Assembly: GCF_905171765.1 (NCBI RefSeq)
Contig: NC_053397.1
Location: forward strand, 3,242,946 to 3,306,945
DNA: 64,000 nucleotides
DNA from: Bufo bufo
Taxonomy: Eukaryota > Chordata > Amphibia > Anura > Bufonidae
Direction of reading: 5' to 3'
Made by a program: the position numbers and the translations under genes. The notes beneath the pieces are model-generated. The model did not search any database, was not told the origin of the DNA, and was given only the letters and a program-made list of their open reading frames with translations. Below, piece by piece: positions 31,484-41,630 of this stretch. Numbering within the stretch: the stretch's first letter is position 1; each line of letters opens with the position of its first letter.

Positions 31484-32630
31484 TGTTGCGATTCAACTCG
31501 CACCACAATGAAATATATTATTTTTTATAAGCAAAATCCCCTCACTGGAATACTTTCAGTCTTTTGACTGTATGGATTACAGATGGAATGACTGTTATAT
31601 GTGAGTACCGCTTTCTTTGACAGATTCTAGTATGGGTACATATATGTTTTCCCAACCCCAGCACATTAGTTTGCTAATTCCAGATGTATGAAACGCAGGC
31701 CTAACTGTATCTAGTATATTGAACGCCAGATAAACTAACTTGGCCTTTTTTAAATAAAAAAAATTCCCTCACTGGAATACTTTATGGCTTTTCACTGTAT
31801 GGATTACAGGTGGACTGGTATTAGTAGGGGTGACACAAGCACACCCAAGTCCCTGATGTAGGATTTCTATGGCACAGACCACTATTACAAGTGATTAATG
31901 GACGTTGGGAGAGATTGTGCTGCAGCACTAGTCCCAAGATGGCCGCCGCCTATCAGCCCAGTAACATGTGCCACAAAATGGTCTGCACAACCTTTAAAAA
32001 AAATAGCCTTGGACTGTGCTGCTAAATCGCTATTGGTCTGAATCCCAGGTGTAGATGTCTGACTTGTTTGGAGCTTTGGAATGCACACTGTGGCAGCTTC
32101 TGCTGCAGCACTACAAGTCGCAAAATGGCGGCCGGCGGTCAGCCCAGGTACATGTGGATGGAAAAATCACTCTGGCCACTCTAAAAATAGCCAATCCCTA
32201 TCAAAAAAGCAGCTCAGCTGCAGTTGTTCAGATGAATCACAGGTGGAGGAGAGAAATTTGCTTCCAGTTATTCAATTATCCCTGCCTATTCTCGCCCTAG
32301 CATCAGCTGCGTCTATCCCTGTTCTATTCACATCGGGAGTGAGCACGTCCCGACGTGCGCACAAGCTTATAAAGAGGCTGAGTCACATGCTGCACTTGGC
32401 CAATCACAGCCTTGCCAATAGTAGGCATGGCTGCGATGGCATCTTAGGGCAAGTAGTATGATGCATGTTGATTGGCTGCTTTGCAGCCTTTCAAAATGCG
32501 CCAAAATACATGCCGAACGACGAACCCGAACCCGAACTTTTACGAAAAAGTTCGGGTTCGGGTCCGTGTCACGAACACCCCAAAATTCGGTACGGACCCG
32601 AACTATGCTCGAACTGTTCGCTCAACACTA
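31484..32630. other. hAT 5' non-coding region and right terminus
   Basis: About 1.1 kb of AT-rich sequence with an imperfect repeat (ccctcactggaatacttt at about 31540 and 31764) and two related blocks containing aagatggccgccg / aaaatggcggccg. It ends in the cgaacccgaac-rich subterminal repeats. No coding frame is convincing. Confidence 0.6.
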
Positions 32631-32638
32631 ATCTTGAT
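32631..32638. repeat. hAT target-site duplication, right
   Basis: atcttgat immediately after the terminus cgctcaacacta, pairing with atctcgat at 25872-25879. Confidence 0.85.
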
Positions 32639-33420
32639 ATGTCCAGTGGATGTCTAACTGGAACATCAAAGGAGGAGGCAGAGAATAATACAGGTAGAGA
32701 AATTACCTGATTGATATTTTGAAAAGTTGGAACTTTAGGTCTAAAATAAGGTAGAAATTTTAGAAGGACTCTGTCCTGTAAAAAAAATAATGTATGGGTG
32801 TAAAGCGGAAAAAGCTTGCAGCTCCGAAATTCTTTTGGCTGAGGTAATAGCCAGAAGAAAGACCACCTTGAGTGTTAGAAACTTAAAGCTTGCCTCCTCC
32901 AAAGGTTCAAAGGGGGGAGATGCCAACCCCTTGAGAACTACTGACAAGTCCCATTGGGGAACAGGTTTCAGTATTGTAGGCTTCAATCTTTCTGCTCCCT
33001 TAAGGAAGCGTTTGATGAGCGGGTCCCGAGAATATGGCCTGTTGAGACAGGCCGAGATGGCAAAAACTTGGACCTTCAGGGTAGATGGGTCGAGACCTCG
33101 GTCTAACCCATCCTGGAGGAATTGTAAGATTGCAGAGAGGGGCGGATCTGCAGACGCCACCTGGTTGGAACTACACCATGAGGTGAAGATCCTCATGATC
33201 CGGGAGTAGGCCTTCTTGGTAGACTCTGCTCTGGAATGTGACAAGGTTCTCAGGACCGACTCAGAGAGCCCATCCACTCTGGGAAGGGACTGATCAACCT
33301 CCAGGCTGTCAGGTTGAATCTGTGCAGATCTGGGCAGAGATGAGTGTCCCACGACACCAGGGTCTGCTCCGGGGGGAGTCTCCAGTATTGTCCCCGACTC
33401 ATCTGAATGAGCTGGGTAAA
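32639..33420 (-). pseudogene. DIRS copy 1 tyrosine recombinase, N-terminal part
   Basis: Minus-strand frame containing LSHSRAESTKKAYSRIMRIF (core-binding, SAM-like region), ILQFLQDGLDRGLDPSTLKV and LAITSAKRISELQAFS, which carries the first catalytic arginine in AKRISEL. It overlaps the end of the RNase H/methyltransferase-like frame in another reading frame. The gene is cut by the hAT insertion at about 32631 and resumes at 25871. Confidence 0.85.
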
Positions 33421-34281
33421 CCAGGATCTCCTGGGCCAAAATGGTATGATGGATATTACCGAGGCCTGATCCTGACGGATTTTCATCAATACCCTCGGAA
33501 TCATGGAAAAAGGAGGGAAGATGTAAGCCAGCCTGAACCTCCATGGTATTGTCAGAGCATCTATCGCCAGGGGGTTGTCCTCCCTGTATAGGGAACAGAA
33601 CCTCTGTACCTTGGCGTTGAACCTGGTTGCCATGAGATCCACTTCTGGCATACCCCATCTGAGGACTAGCTGCCTGAAGATCTCCGGATGCAGTGACCAC
33701 TCTATGGTCGGTAGGCCGCGACTTAGGCGATCCGCAATGATGTTGAGGGAGCCTCGGATATGAGTGGCAGATAGATGGGATAGGTTCAGCTCTGCCCACC
33801 GCAGAATTACCCCAATTTCTGAAAGAAGGGGTAAGGATCTTGTGCCTCCCTGCTTGTTTATGCAAAGCACGGCAGTCATGTTGTCTGACTGGACTTTCAC
33901 TGCTTTGCCCCGAATCTGAGGGGCGAAGTGAAGGAGGGCTAGCCGGATAGCACGCATCTCGCGGAGATTTGAAGAAAGATGCCGCTCCTGAGGAGACCCA
34001 GATCCCCGAACTGGGGATCCGTCTAAATGGGCGGCCCAGCCTACAAGGGACGCGTCCGTAGTCAATACGAGCCAAACTGGTTGGGTCATAGACTTCCCAG
34101 CTGGTAGATGGAACCACCATCTGAGGGAATTACGGGTTTGGTTGGATAGGGAGCACAGGGAATCTAGCCCCATAGGGCTGCCGTTCCATTTGTTTAAGAC
34201 CTCCGACTGAAGAGGTCGGAGGTGCCATAAAGCCCAAGGGACTGAATCCGCAGCCGCTGACATGAGCCGCAACATCTTCAT
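33250..34281 (-). pseudogene. DIRS copy 1 RNase H and methyltransferase-like domain
   Basis: Minus-strand frame of 343 codons. The RNase H part shows LTTDASLVGWAAHL, LREMRAIRLAL, VQSDNMTAVLCINKQGG and IRGSLNIIADRLSR, including the acidic residues and final aspartate. It is followed by the DIRS-specific methyltransferase-like region (DLMATRFNAKVQRFCSLYRE, FPPFSMIPRVL, PFWPRRSWF). Continuous internally, but separated from the reverse transcriptase by frame breaks near 34300. Confidence 0.85.
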
Positions 34282-34329
34282 GAGAGTCCGTATGGAGACT
34301 CGTCGTGGTACATAAAGGAACCTTGCCAG

Positions 34330-35210
34330 GTCCTGAATCCGCGCTCATCTTTCTGGCGTCAACTGGAGGGACATCTCCAGAGAGTCGACTACGAATCCTA
34401 GATAATGGATAGAAGTTGAAGGGCTCACGTTCGACTTCTGCCAGTTGATGATCCAGCCTAGGCGGAGCAGAAAGGAAATTGCGACATGAAGATGATGAGA
34501 AAGTAAAGGGACTGAAGAGGCTAGAAGGAGCCAATCGTCCAGGTAAGGAACAATGGTCAGTCCCTGGAGTCTCAGAGCTGCTACCACCGATACTACCACT
34601 TTGGTGAAGATAAGGGGGGCAGATGAGATTCCGAAGGGGAGGGCGGCAAATTGAAAATGCCTGCGTACTCCTAAAAATCTGGACCGCGATCCTGAGAAAT
34701 TTCCGGTAGGAAGGATGCATCGGGATGTGGAGGTAAGCATCCTTGAGGTCCAGAGTAGCAATCACATCCCCAGGGCTGAGGAGGTGGCTGACTGACCTTA
34801 TGGTTTCCATCCGGAACCTGGTTCTTCTTACGAAACGATTGAGGAATCTCAAATCTATGATCATCCGGAGATCTCCTGTCTTCTTGGGTACCAGGAATAC
34901 TGGAGAATAAATCCCTAGACCCATCTCCCCTGCCGGTACCTCCTCCAGGGCTCCCTTGGAAATGTAGTCCTGGATATAGGACTCTAAGATCTTTTGTCTG
35001 GCCGGCAAAAAACTGTGCGATGAATCTTTCTGGGGGGAGAGAAACGAGGTCTATTGCTAGCCCGTAGCTACTATGCTTTGGACCCAGGGATCTGATATTT
35101 CCTGGGCCCATACGTGCTTGAACAAAGAAAGACGACCCCCTACAGGGAGGTGAGGGAGGGGTACGGGAAAATCTAGAGGCGTAACGACAGGGGTAGCAGG
35201 GTTTATCCAA
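34330..35210 (-). pseudogene. DIRS copy 1 reverse transcriptase, frameshifted
   Basis: The reverse transcriptase is spread over three minus-strand frames. DLRMIIDLRFLNRFVRRTRF and ATLDLKDAYLHIPMHPSYRK are in the frame 35008-34130. FQFAALPFGIS, the catalytic VPYLDDWLLL and WIINWQKS are in the frame 34761-34345. At least two indels or stops therefore separate the fingers, the palm and the RNase H, so the polyprotein cannot be made in full. Confidence 0.85.
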
Positions 35211-35283
35211 GAGCCTCTGGGAGGCCCATAGTCAGGAGGGCTTTGCCTCCCTGGTGGGTTTACGGGAGCGTCTAGAAAATTTT

Positions 35284-36445
35284 CTAGACTGCCCCCCCCC
35301 AGTCTCTACGTCTGGCCTGCTGTCTGGATCGGCCCCCGCGATCTTGTCTACCCCTGCCCCGAAAGGGCTGTTGGGGGAGACTTTTTCCCTTTTTATCCGA
35401 GAGACCCTCCATGATGGTGTCTAATTCTGAAACGAATAAACGGTTTGGTTTGAAGGGAAGCCCACAGAGGTTATTTGGATGCGTTATCCGCATTCCAGGG
35501 CTTTAGCCACAGAGGTCTCCTAGCAGCAGACACTAGAGCCATGGTCTTGGCTGCCAATTTTAGCTGTAGCTGGGACGTGTCACACAGGAAATCCATGGCC
35601 AGATTGACGGATTTGAAAGCGGCTAGGATGTCGTCTCGGGAGACACTCTGGTCGACATCAGTTTGGATTTGGTTGAGCCTAGATCTTAGGAAAGAAGAGA
35701 CCTCTGTGGCCGCAATGGAGGTTGAGGCCGAAGCTGCGGCCGCCGAGTAGCTCCTTCTCAGGGTGCACTCTGCCCTCCTATCTAGAGGGTCCTGCAGGCT
35801 AGACCCATCGTCTGCAGGAACCAGAGTGCGCCTGGACAATTTGGCTATCGCCATGTCCACCTTAGGAATGGAACCCCATGATTCCACTAAGGGTTTAGCC
35901 ATCGGAAACATTAACTTAAATTTGCGGGTGAGGACTGGACCTTTTTCCGGCTTTTTCCATTCTGTGCGCATCACAGAAAGAAGGGTCTCATCCGCCTTAA
36001 AGACCCGCTGAGTCCGGCAGGCGGGATCGGAAGACTCCCCTACGTCAACATCATGGTCCCCCGACCTGATGGACTTCAATAACTTCTGTGTCTTTTCGGG
36101 TGGAAAGAAACATGAAGTTGATTCCTCCTCATCCGAGGAAGATGACCCCACAGAGAGGGGCATAGGTCTATCAGTAGGGGTGGCAACCTCCATCGGAGTC
36201 TGAGAGGGAACCGGTAACCTCTCATTTAGAAGGCGTACGACCCCCTTGATGGAGTCGTCCACGTACGTCTTAGCCCACTGGTACATGTCCTGCATAGACG
36301 GTTCTGTAGCGGTGCCAGAACGGCAGCTGTCGCACCTGGAATAGGGGCAACTATCGTCAAGAGGTGTGTTGCAATCGTAACAGGCCAGGTGCTTCCTCTT
36401 GGCCACGGACTTCCGCTGCTGGTCTGACTCTCTAGGAGAAGCCAT
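35284..36445 (-). pseudogene. DIRS copy 1 gag-like protein
   Basis: The minus-strand ATG at 36445 opens 324 codons with an N-terminal Cys motif (CYDCNTPLDDSCPYSRCDSC), a Ser/acidic middle, RRAECTLRRSYSAAAASAST and KLAAKTMALVSAARRPLWLK. A frame break near 35476 ends it. The remaining part (NLCGLPFKPNRLFVSELDTI and a basic Arg-rich tail) lies in another frame down to 35284. Homologous to the gag-like frame of copy 2. Confidence 0.82.
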
Positions 36446-37264
36446 AGCTAAATCTAAAGAAGAAAATTAAAACATCCGTAAAAAACTAAGGGAGAATAAC
36501 ATTAATTAGCGGCACGAACCAGAGGAGAAAAGTCAAGCCCTTTGAAAAGATAGGATCTGAATGGGATTCAGATGATATTAGACAACTCTCACTGAAGGCA
36601 GGAGACTCTGGAGCTTGTTAGAGCAGCGCAGCCAGAGACAGACTGAGGCGATCAGGGACAGCTCCGCCCAGGGGAGGGGCCCAGTAACAGGCCCTCCCCC
36701 AGAAGACACTGTCACAGATATTATACCTCACTGTGGTAAAGAAAGGAATCTTCATTCCCTTTACATCGCCGACCCCCCCTGTGGGAACAAACCCCCGGCT
36801 GGCAAGATCTAGTTTTATCCAAGAAAAAAACGACATCAGCCGAAAGACCGGAAGTGACGCCGCCGCGGCTGCGCGTCACTTCCGGTCATGGCGGCGCCCA
36901 TGCCACGCCGGAATCGGGAACGAGCCGACACGTCCAGGAGGGGAAAAAACTCAGAGACTAGAGAAACACATCCCCCCCAGGTACCGATAACTCAGGCAGC
37001 TGAAAGGGGGAAATGGAAAAAATAAGCGCATAGAAAAAGCGCTTGATCTAAAGACAAAGAGACCAGAGAAACATTAGAGTAACGGTCTCCAAATCCCAGA
37101 GAGCTTCGCCAGTCCACCTGTCCAAAGGACAGAAAAAAACACGGAGGGCGGGGGCGAACCCCTCCCTTTAAGGGAGCTGGAGTTCTTCTATTGGTTATTC
37201 TGGTCCTACCAGTCCACGGGGGGCAGTTAACCCCATCTGTGCTGCTAGTAGGACGTAAGGGAAT
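36446..37264 (-). other. DIRS copy 1 5' region and terminal inverted repeat
   Basis: Non-coding leader of the element, GC-rich in 36840-36910 (acttccggtcatggcggcgc), ending in the inverted terminal repeat at 37160-37264. That repeat is complementary to 25230-25340 (tccctttaagggagctggag). Confidence 0.75.
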
Positions 37265-37342
37265 CTACGATTTTCATAGTCATGAAAATAAAGAAAACTC
37301 CTTGAATGAGAAGGTGGGTCCAAACTTTTGGTCTGTACTGTA

Positions 37343-37747
37343 TATATATAATATAAGACAAAGAGCTGGATCGCACATCCTCAATACTATGCTTTTATCT
37401 GATAACTGCTTCTCGGCGCCATACATGGTATACCTACCCCTACGCTGCATGCTGTACATGAGGTATTAGAATACAATTTGATCAAAAAACATACCCCCAC
37501 TCACCGCGACAAGGTTGCCTCTTTGAATGGGACCTTATTCTAAATTTGGCGCAGCACAGTACCGCACCAGCAAGCAGCGGGACCCAGCAGTCAAACAGCA
37601 CCCCCACTGTCTGGCAAAGCCACCCTGGCACTGGGCCCCACCAACCCACCAGCACAGCACCGAAGCAGCAATGGCTGCCGTGCAGTACTGCACCATGTGA
37701 ACAGGTGTGGAACTCACCTTATCTCATACTCTCAGGAACTCCAACTG
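37343..37747. other. Spacer without recognised genes
   Basis: About 400 bases after the Tc1 right end, starting with a short TA tract. Imperfect CAGCA/CCACC-rich sequence at 37545-37690 keeps frames open on both strands, but no family was recognised. Confidence 0.5.
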
Positions 37748-38246
37748 AGGGCTCATGCACACGACCGTTGTTGTTTTGCAGTCCGTTTTTCACTGATCCG
37801 TTGTTCTGTATCTGAGTTTTTTTTCCCCTCTGAGTTAAGTCCTCTTCCGTTCTGTTATTGCACAAAACATATCCGTGTGGTTTCCGTATTTGATCAGTTT
37901 TTTGCGGATTGTATACAGAAACAGTAAATTATTAATCACCAAACACATGAGCAATATGGGCTGGGCATAGCATTTCTACAGTCAAAATACGGATGACATA
38001 CAGATGTGTTCCGTGTGCGTTCTGTATTTTTAGCGGACCCATTGACTTGAATGGGGCCTCGGACCGTGATTTGCGGACAATAATAGGACATGCACTACTT
38101 TTTGTGGAACGGCCATGCGGACACGGAATGCACATGGAGTAACTTCCATATTTTCTACAGCCCCATTGAAATAAATGGTTCCGCATACGGTCCGCAAAAA
38201 AAACGGAACAGAAGCTGAAGAAAATACTTTTGTGTGCATGAGCCTT
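37748..38246. mobile_element. Non-autonomous DNA transposon (MITE-like)
   Basis: About 500 bp bounded by inverted termini, gggctcatgcacacgac on the left and gtgtgcatgagcc on the right. The body is rich in rearranged ccgtatttt / tgcggac motifs on both strands. No coding capacity. A terminal ctcatgcacac inverted repeat is common among short frog repeats, but I cannot name the family. Confidence 0.65.
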
Positions 38247-38249
38247 GAG

Positions 38250-38408
38250 AGATAGAAATTTATACCCTTAGGCCTCCTGCACATGAATGTGTGCTTCCTG
38301 TTGCCGTATTGCGGACCGCATTTGTGCATTGCGGCCCGCAGTACGACCACGGGGCGCACACGAACGTAGGAACGATAGGAATTTATACCCTTAGGCCTCC
38401 TGCACACC
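38250..38408. repeat. Short element between direct repeats
   Basis: The phrase aatttatacccttaggcctc followed by ctgcaca occurs at about 38257 and again at about 38381, with 90-odd bases of gcggaccgca-type sequence between. This is either a local duplication or an insertion with duplicated flank. Confidence 0.45.
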
Positions 38409-38484
38409 CCTGCTAATTAAAAGCACCTGGGCCGAATGGGGAGGAGTGCTGATACCAGGAGGGAAAAGAGCATAGATTCTACAA

Positions 38485-38681
38485 GGCAGCAGAGGGCAGA
38501 ACATAGGGCAGCAGTGGGCAAAACATAAGGCAGTACAGAGCAGCAGAGGGCAGAACATAGTGCCACGGGCCAACATAAGGCAGTACAGAGCAGTAGAGTG
38601 CAGAACATAGTGCCATAGGCCAACATAGGGCATCAGAGGGCAGAACATAGTGCCAAAGGCCAACATAGGGCAGAACATAGT
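38485..38681. repeat. 50-bp satellite, short array before the Gypsy element
   Basis: Four to five degenerate units of the gcagaacatagtgccac / ggccaacatagg family. The last unit is interrupted by the Gypsy LTR at catagt. Confidence 0.85.
38677..38681. repeat. Gypsy target-site duplication, left
   Basis: atagt directly before the 5' LTR. It is repeated at 48363-48367 directly after the 3' LTR. Confidence 0.85.
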
Positions 38682-39246
38682 TGTCACGCCCTGGCCTGTG
38701 GGTGTTCTGAGGAGATCTGTCAAAGTTGCTGCACGTGACTTGATCTGACAGTTTCTTTTGTTGTGGGTTAGAACTGAATCCCACCTCCTCCCAGGTGTTG
38801 TTCTTTAGGTAATTGGTGAGGCTATTTATTCCTCCCTATCCCTATAGCCTTTGCGGGTTATAGTTCTGCCTTGTGTGAGCTCTGGAAGTTTGGTGGATCG
38901 TCTTCTCCAACTCATCTCTAGATAAGTCCTTTTCCCTTGTTCCTTCTGTGTCTGTTTTGACTAGGCCTCTAGTGTGACTCTAGCTCCTTCGGTTGTTGAA
39001 GGAGCTTGGGTGTCTCTTTCCCTCTTCCCTACAGCTGAGGGTTTGGTTCAGTGTGTTATAGTCTTAGGTAAGTGGGCATGTGCATATCTACCACTGAGAT
39101 ATGCACATGGGCATAGCAGCTTAGGGAAAGTGTTTTAGGGATTGCTAGGAGGTGACCCCTTTGTTCCCTAGCATTTGGGGCCTAGTCAGTTGTTTTGTTT
39201 GCTTTGCCATGTTCTGTTTCCTTCCCTTATCTTACCTACCGTGACA
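38682..39246 (+). repeat. Gypsy 5' LTR
   Basis: 565 bp, starting tgtcacgccctggcctgtgg and ending cctaccgtgaca (the 5'-TG...CA-3' rule). It differs from the 3' LTR at a few percent of positions, for example agtttctttt vs agtttgtttt and tcttctccaac vs tctgcttctac. The insertion is therefore not very recent. Confidence 0.92.
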
Positions 39247-39289
39247 TTATAACCCGCCATACCGTCATTTTTCTTTCCCTTGCTGCAAA

Positions 39290-39565
39290 ATGGAAACTAT
39301 TGATGCTTTGGTTGATCGCATGCAGGGATTGTCTTTAGAGGTACCTGACCTCCGCAATTCGGTTGCACGGTGTCAGAGTACTTTAGCGTCTGGCGCCGCC
39401 GGAGGAAACCAGGTATGCCTGGAACCTAAGGTCGCTCTCCCTGATAGGTTTTCCAGGGGAAGTGATAACTTTATTCGGTTCAGGGAGTCCTGTAAATTGT
39501 ATTTTCGTCTGCGTCCGATTTCATCTGGAGACGAAAGCCAAAGAGTAGGGATTATTATTTCTCTG
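39290..39565 (+). pseudogene. Gypsy gag, N-terminal remnant
   Basis: ATG 39290, about 40 bp after the LTR. ETIDALVDRMQGLSLEV, then VALPDRFSRGSDNFIRFRES is the start of a Gypsy capsid. It runs into a purine-rich deletion joint near 39565. The rest of capsid and the zinc knuckle are missing. Confidence 0.8.
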
Positions 39566-39569
39566 CAAA

Positions 39570-39862
39570 AAGGTGGAAAAAAAAAATCAGTCAGAGCAGG
39601 CATATTCGTATCCTACCTGCAGTACCCGATTCCTCCTGCCTGCCATGAAGGCGCTAGACTTTGGAAATTTTGAGTTAAAGGTATTTGTTGACAGTGGCGC
39701 AGGGGTTAATCTTATTGATTTTCAATTTCTTCAGAGTCATGTTTTTAAAACTAGCGCATTAAGCAAAGAGATACCAGTGTTTGCTATAGATTCCACCCCC
39801 CTCTCGCAAAGATGTCTAACTCATATAGTTCAGGATATTCATTTGAGGGTGGGTGATTCCCT
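39570..39862 (+). pseudogene. Gypsy aspartic protease, truncated by DIRS copy 2
   Basis: FGNFELKVFVDSGAGVNLID contains the D-S-G active-site motif of retropepsins, followed by IPVFAIDSTPLSQR. The frame is cut by the DIRS insertion at about 39855 and its continuation resumes after 44898 with PMVLGLPWLIKHNP. Confidence 0.85.
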
Positions 39863-40371
39863 TACGTCCTAACCAGCAGCACAAGTGGGGGGAGTTCTCC
39901 CCTGTGAAACTGGTCGGACAGGTGGAATTTTTATTGATTAAAATTGCTACCAAGACAATTAAACAATTAACCCACCCCCTATAAAGGGACGCCCGCCCTT
40001 AAACCAGTGCTTTTTTATCTGTCCTGTGGACGGAGGACAGGTTCAGGCGCTGCCTTTTACCTTACAGATTCGTTTGCTGCCAAGTCTTGGTCCTTGTGGT
40101 CATTTTTTTCCTAAGTTCGGCCGGGTTGTGGCCTTTGCCGCAGTTACATGGAGCGGGGGGCCTGTTAGCACCTCTATTTCCCGGCGACATCCTTCTGGGC
40201 TCGGCCTGTACTCGGCCGCGGTCCCGGCTGCCGCGCTCGGCATTTCGCGCACAATACCCGGAAGTCGACTTCCGGGTCAGCGGCGCGCGTATATTCGACG
40301 GCTGTTTTAGCCGCGCTTCAACCCAGCTGTGCCTAAATTTGTATTTTTGCCCCAGATTTACACATATAATC

Positions 40372-40388
40372 GGGGGGGGGGGGGGGGG
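40372..40388. repeat. Poly-G tract
   Basis: An uninterrupted run of about 17 G in the leader of DIRS copy 2. Its length may be unreliable in the assembly. Confidence 0.7.
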
Positions 40389-40457
40389 AAAGGCCTTCTG
40401 GTTTATCTTTATAAGTAATAATGTAGTGACAGTGGGTTTTGCAGATGGCGTCTCCCA

Positions 40458-41621
40458 ATGGCGACCAGCATGGGAATTCCCCCCCATAAACAGAAGCACC
40501 TAACTTGTGCCAACTGCGAGATGCCGATGCCGGACTCCTATGAATTCAATAGGTGTCCTTTATGCCGTCCTCCTCCGACGCAACCCACGATGGGTGACAT
40601 GTTCGGCTGGATGAAGGAATTCATGGGTAATTCCATTATGGAGATCAAGAGCGCCCTTTCTTCTAAGAGGCCCAGAGCTTCATCGCCAGGTCCTGTAGCT
40701 ATGGCTGAAGACATCATTTCGGTTGCAGACCGTTCCTCCTCCTCTTCTGATGAAGATGATGCCACTTATCTTTTTCCTGCTGAGAAGACGCAAAGACTTC
40801 TACGCTCCATCCAATCAAGGGATCATGATGTTGAGTAAGGGGAAACTCCACCGTCCACCTCTAGGGGGCCAAGGGCCTTTAAAGTGGATAAAGATTTAAA
40901 AAAGCTTATGTTAACTGAATGGAAGCATCCTGAAGAAGGTCCAGTTCTCACGAAGAGATTTAAACTGATGTTTCCTCTCCAGGAGTCGGAATCAGAACTG
41001 TGGGTACCGCCTCCGAAGGTCGATATGGCGATCTCCAAGTTGTCTAAGAGGACCATAGTTCCTTCTGATGACGAAAGCAACCTTCAGGATCCATTAGATC
41101 GGAGGGCCGAGTGCACTCTGAGGCGCAGCTATTCCGCAGCTGCAGCCTTTGCTTCAGTTGCAGTTGCTTCCTCAGAAGTCGCAGAGTTTGTTCGCTTCCG
41201 CGTTCTCAGAATTCAGTCGGACATGGAATCTGGAATCTCCAGAACTGACGTGCTAGACCAGTTCAAGACCTTGCTCCTCGGAACTGACTTTTTGTGTGAC
41301 GCTTCCACACAGCACCTGAAATTAGCCGCCAAAGGCATAGCTCTCTCTTCCGCCAGTCGGCGGCCCCTGTGGTTGCGTCCCTGGGTTGCCGATAACGCCT
41401 CCAAATTCAATCTGTGTGGCTTACCATATGAACCAGGAAGACTCTTTGGTTCAGAATTAGATAAGATAATGGAGAGCCTGGCGGATAAAAAGGGAAAGTT
41501 CCTCCCCCAACAATCCTTTCGGGCCGGAGTAGGCCCAGAAGTTCTAGAACCCAGGGCCCCTCAAGGTCTCAGAGACGTCAGGAGTCGTCGGACGGGGTCG
41601 CGGTCGTGGAAAGGTCCGTAA
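40458..41621 (+). pseudogene. DIRS copy 2 gag-like protein with one nonsense codon
   Basis: The frame opens at ATG 40458 with LTCANCEMPMPDSYEFNRCP (zinc-binding cysteines as in copy 1) and meets TAA at 40836-40838. The same frame continues open to 41621 with LTEWKHPEEGPVLTKRFKLM, RRAECTLRRSYSAAAAFAS and NLCGLPYEPGRLFGSELDKI. A single stop is therefore the only visible lesion in an otherwise complete protein of about 387 residues. Confidence 0.85.
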
Positions 41622-41630
41622 AGCGGATCT

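Larger units (their letters stand above)
25880..32630 (-). mobile_element. ZBED-type hAT DNA transposon, 6.75 kb
   Basis: Short terminal inverted repeats (tagagttgagcgaac at left, gttcgctcaacacta at right) with subterminal repeats of the gttcgggttcg / cgaacccgaac type, flanked by an 8-bp duplication. It carries a long transposase on the minus strand (28102-31044) and an internal tandem repeat (26170-27960). It inserted into the recombinase gene of DIRS copy 1, so it is younger than that insertion. Confidence 0.93.
25187..37264 (-). mobile_element. DIRS-type tyrosine-recombinase retrotransposon (copy 1), split by hAT
   Basis: Minus-strand element of about 5.3 kb excluding the 6.75-kb hAT insertion. 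In element order it carries gag (36445-35284), reverse transcriptase and RNase H (about 35210-33250), and tyrosine recombinase (about 33400-32639, continued at 25871-25498). Terminal inverted repeats lie at 37160-37264 and 25187-25410. An internal complementary region at about 25402-25490 joins the complements of both outer ends (gactaagggaaaac next to gattcccttacgtcc), the hallmark of DIRS elements, which replicate through a circular intermediate. No target duplication is visible, as expected for recombinase-mediated insertion. Confidence 0.9.
24327..37340 (-). mobile_element. Tc1/mariner-like DNA transposon, split by a DIRS insertion
   Basis: Left terminus cagtacagaccaaaagtttg and right terminus ending caaacttttggtctgtactg are inverted repeats, each flanked by the TA target dinucleotide (24325-24326 and 37341-37342). 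The element proper is only about 0.94 kb: 24327-25186 plus 37265-37340. It has long inverted arms: 24327-24566 is largely the reverse complement of 24995-25186 plus the right end. It is therefore an internally rearranged, non-autonomous derivative. It inserted at the edge of the 50-bp satellite and was later interrupted by the DIRS element. Confidence 0.9.

Noticed and set aside
37545..37815. Possible small gene in either strand (89 and 60 codons)
   Set aside because: Low-complexity CAGCA/CCACC-rich sequence open on both strands, with no family resemblance or splice context.
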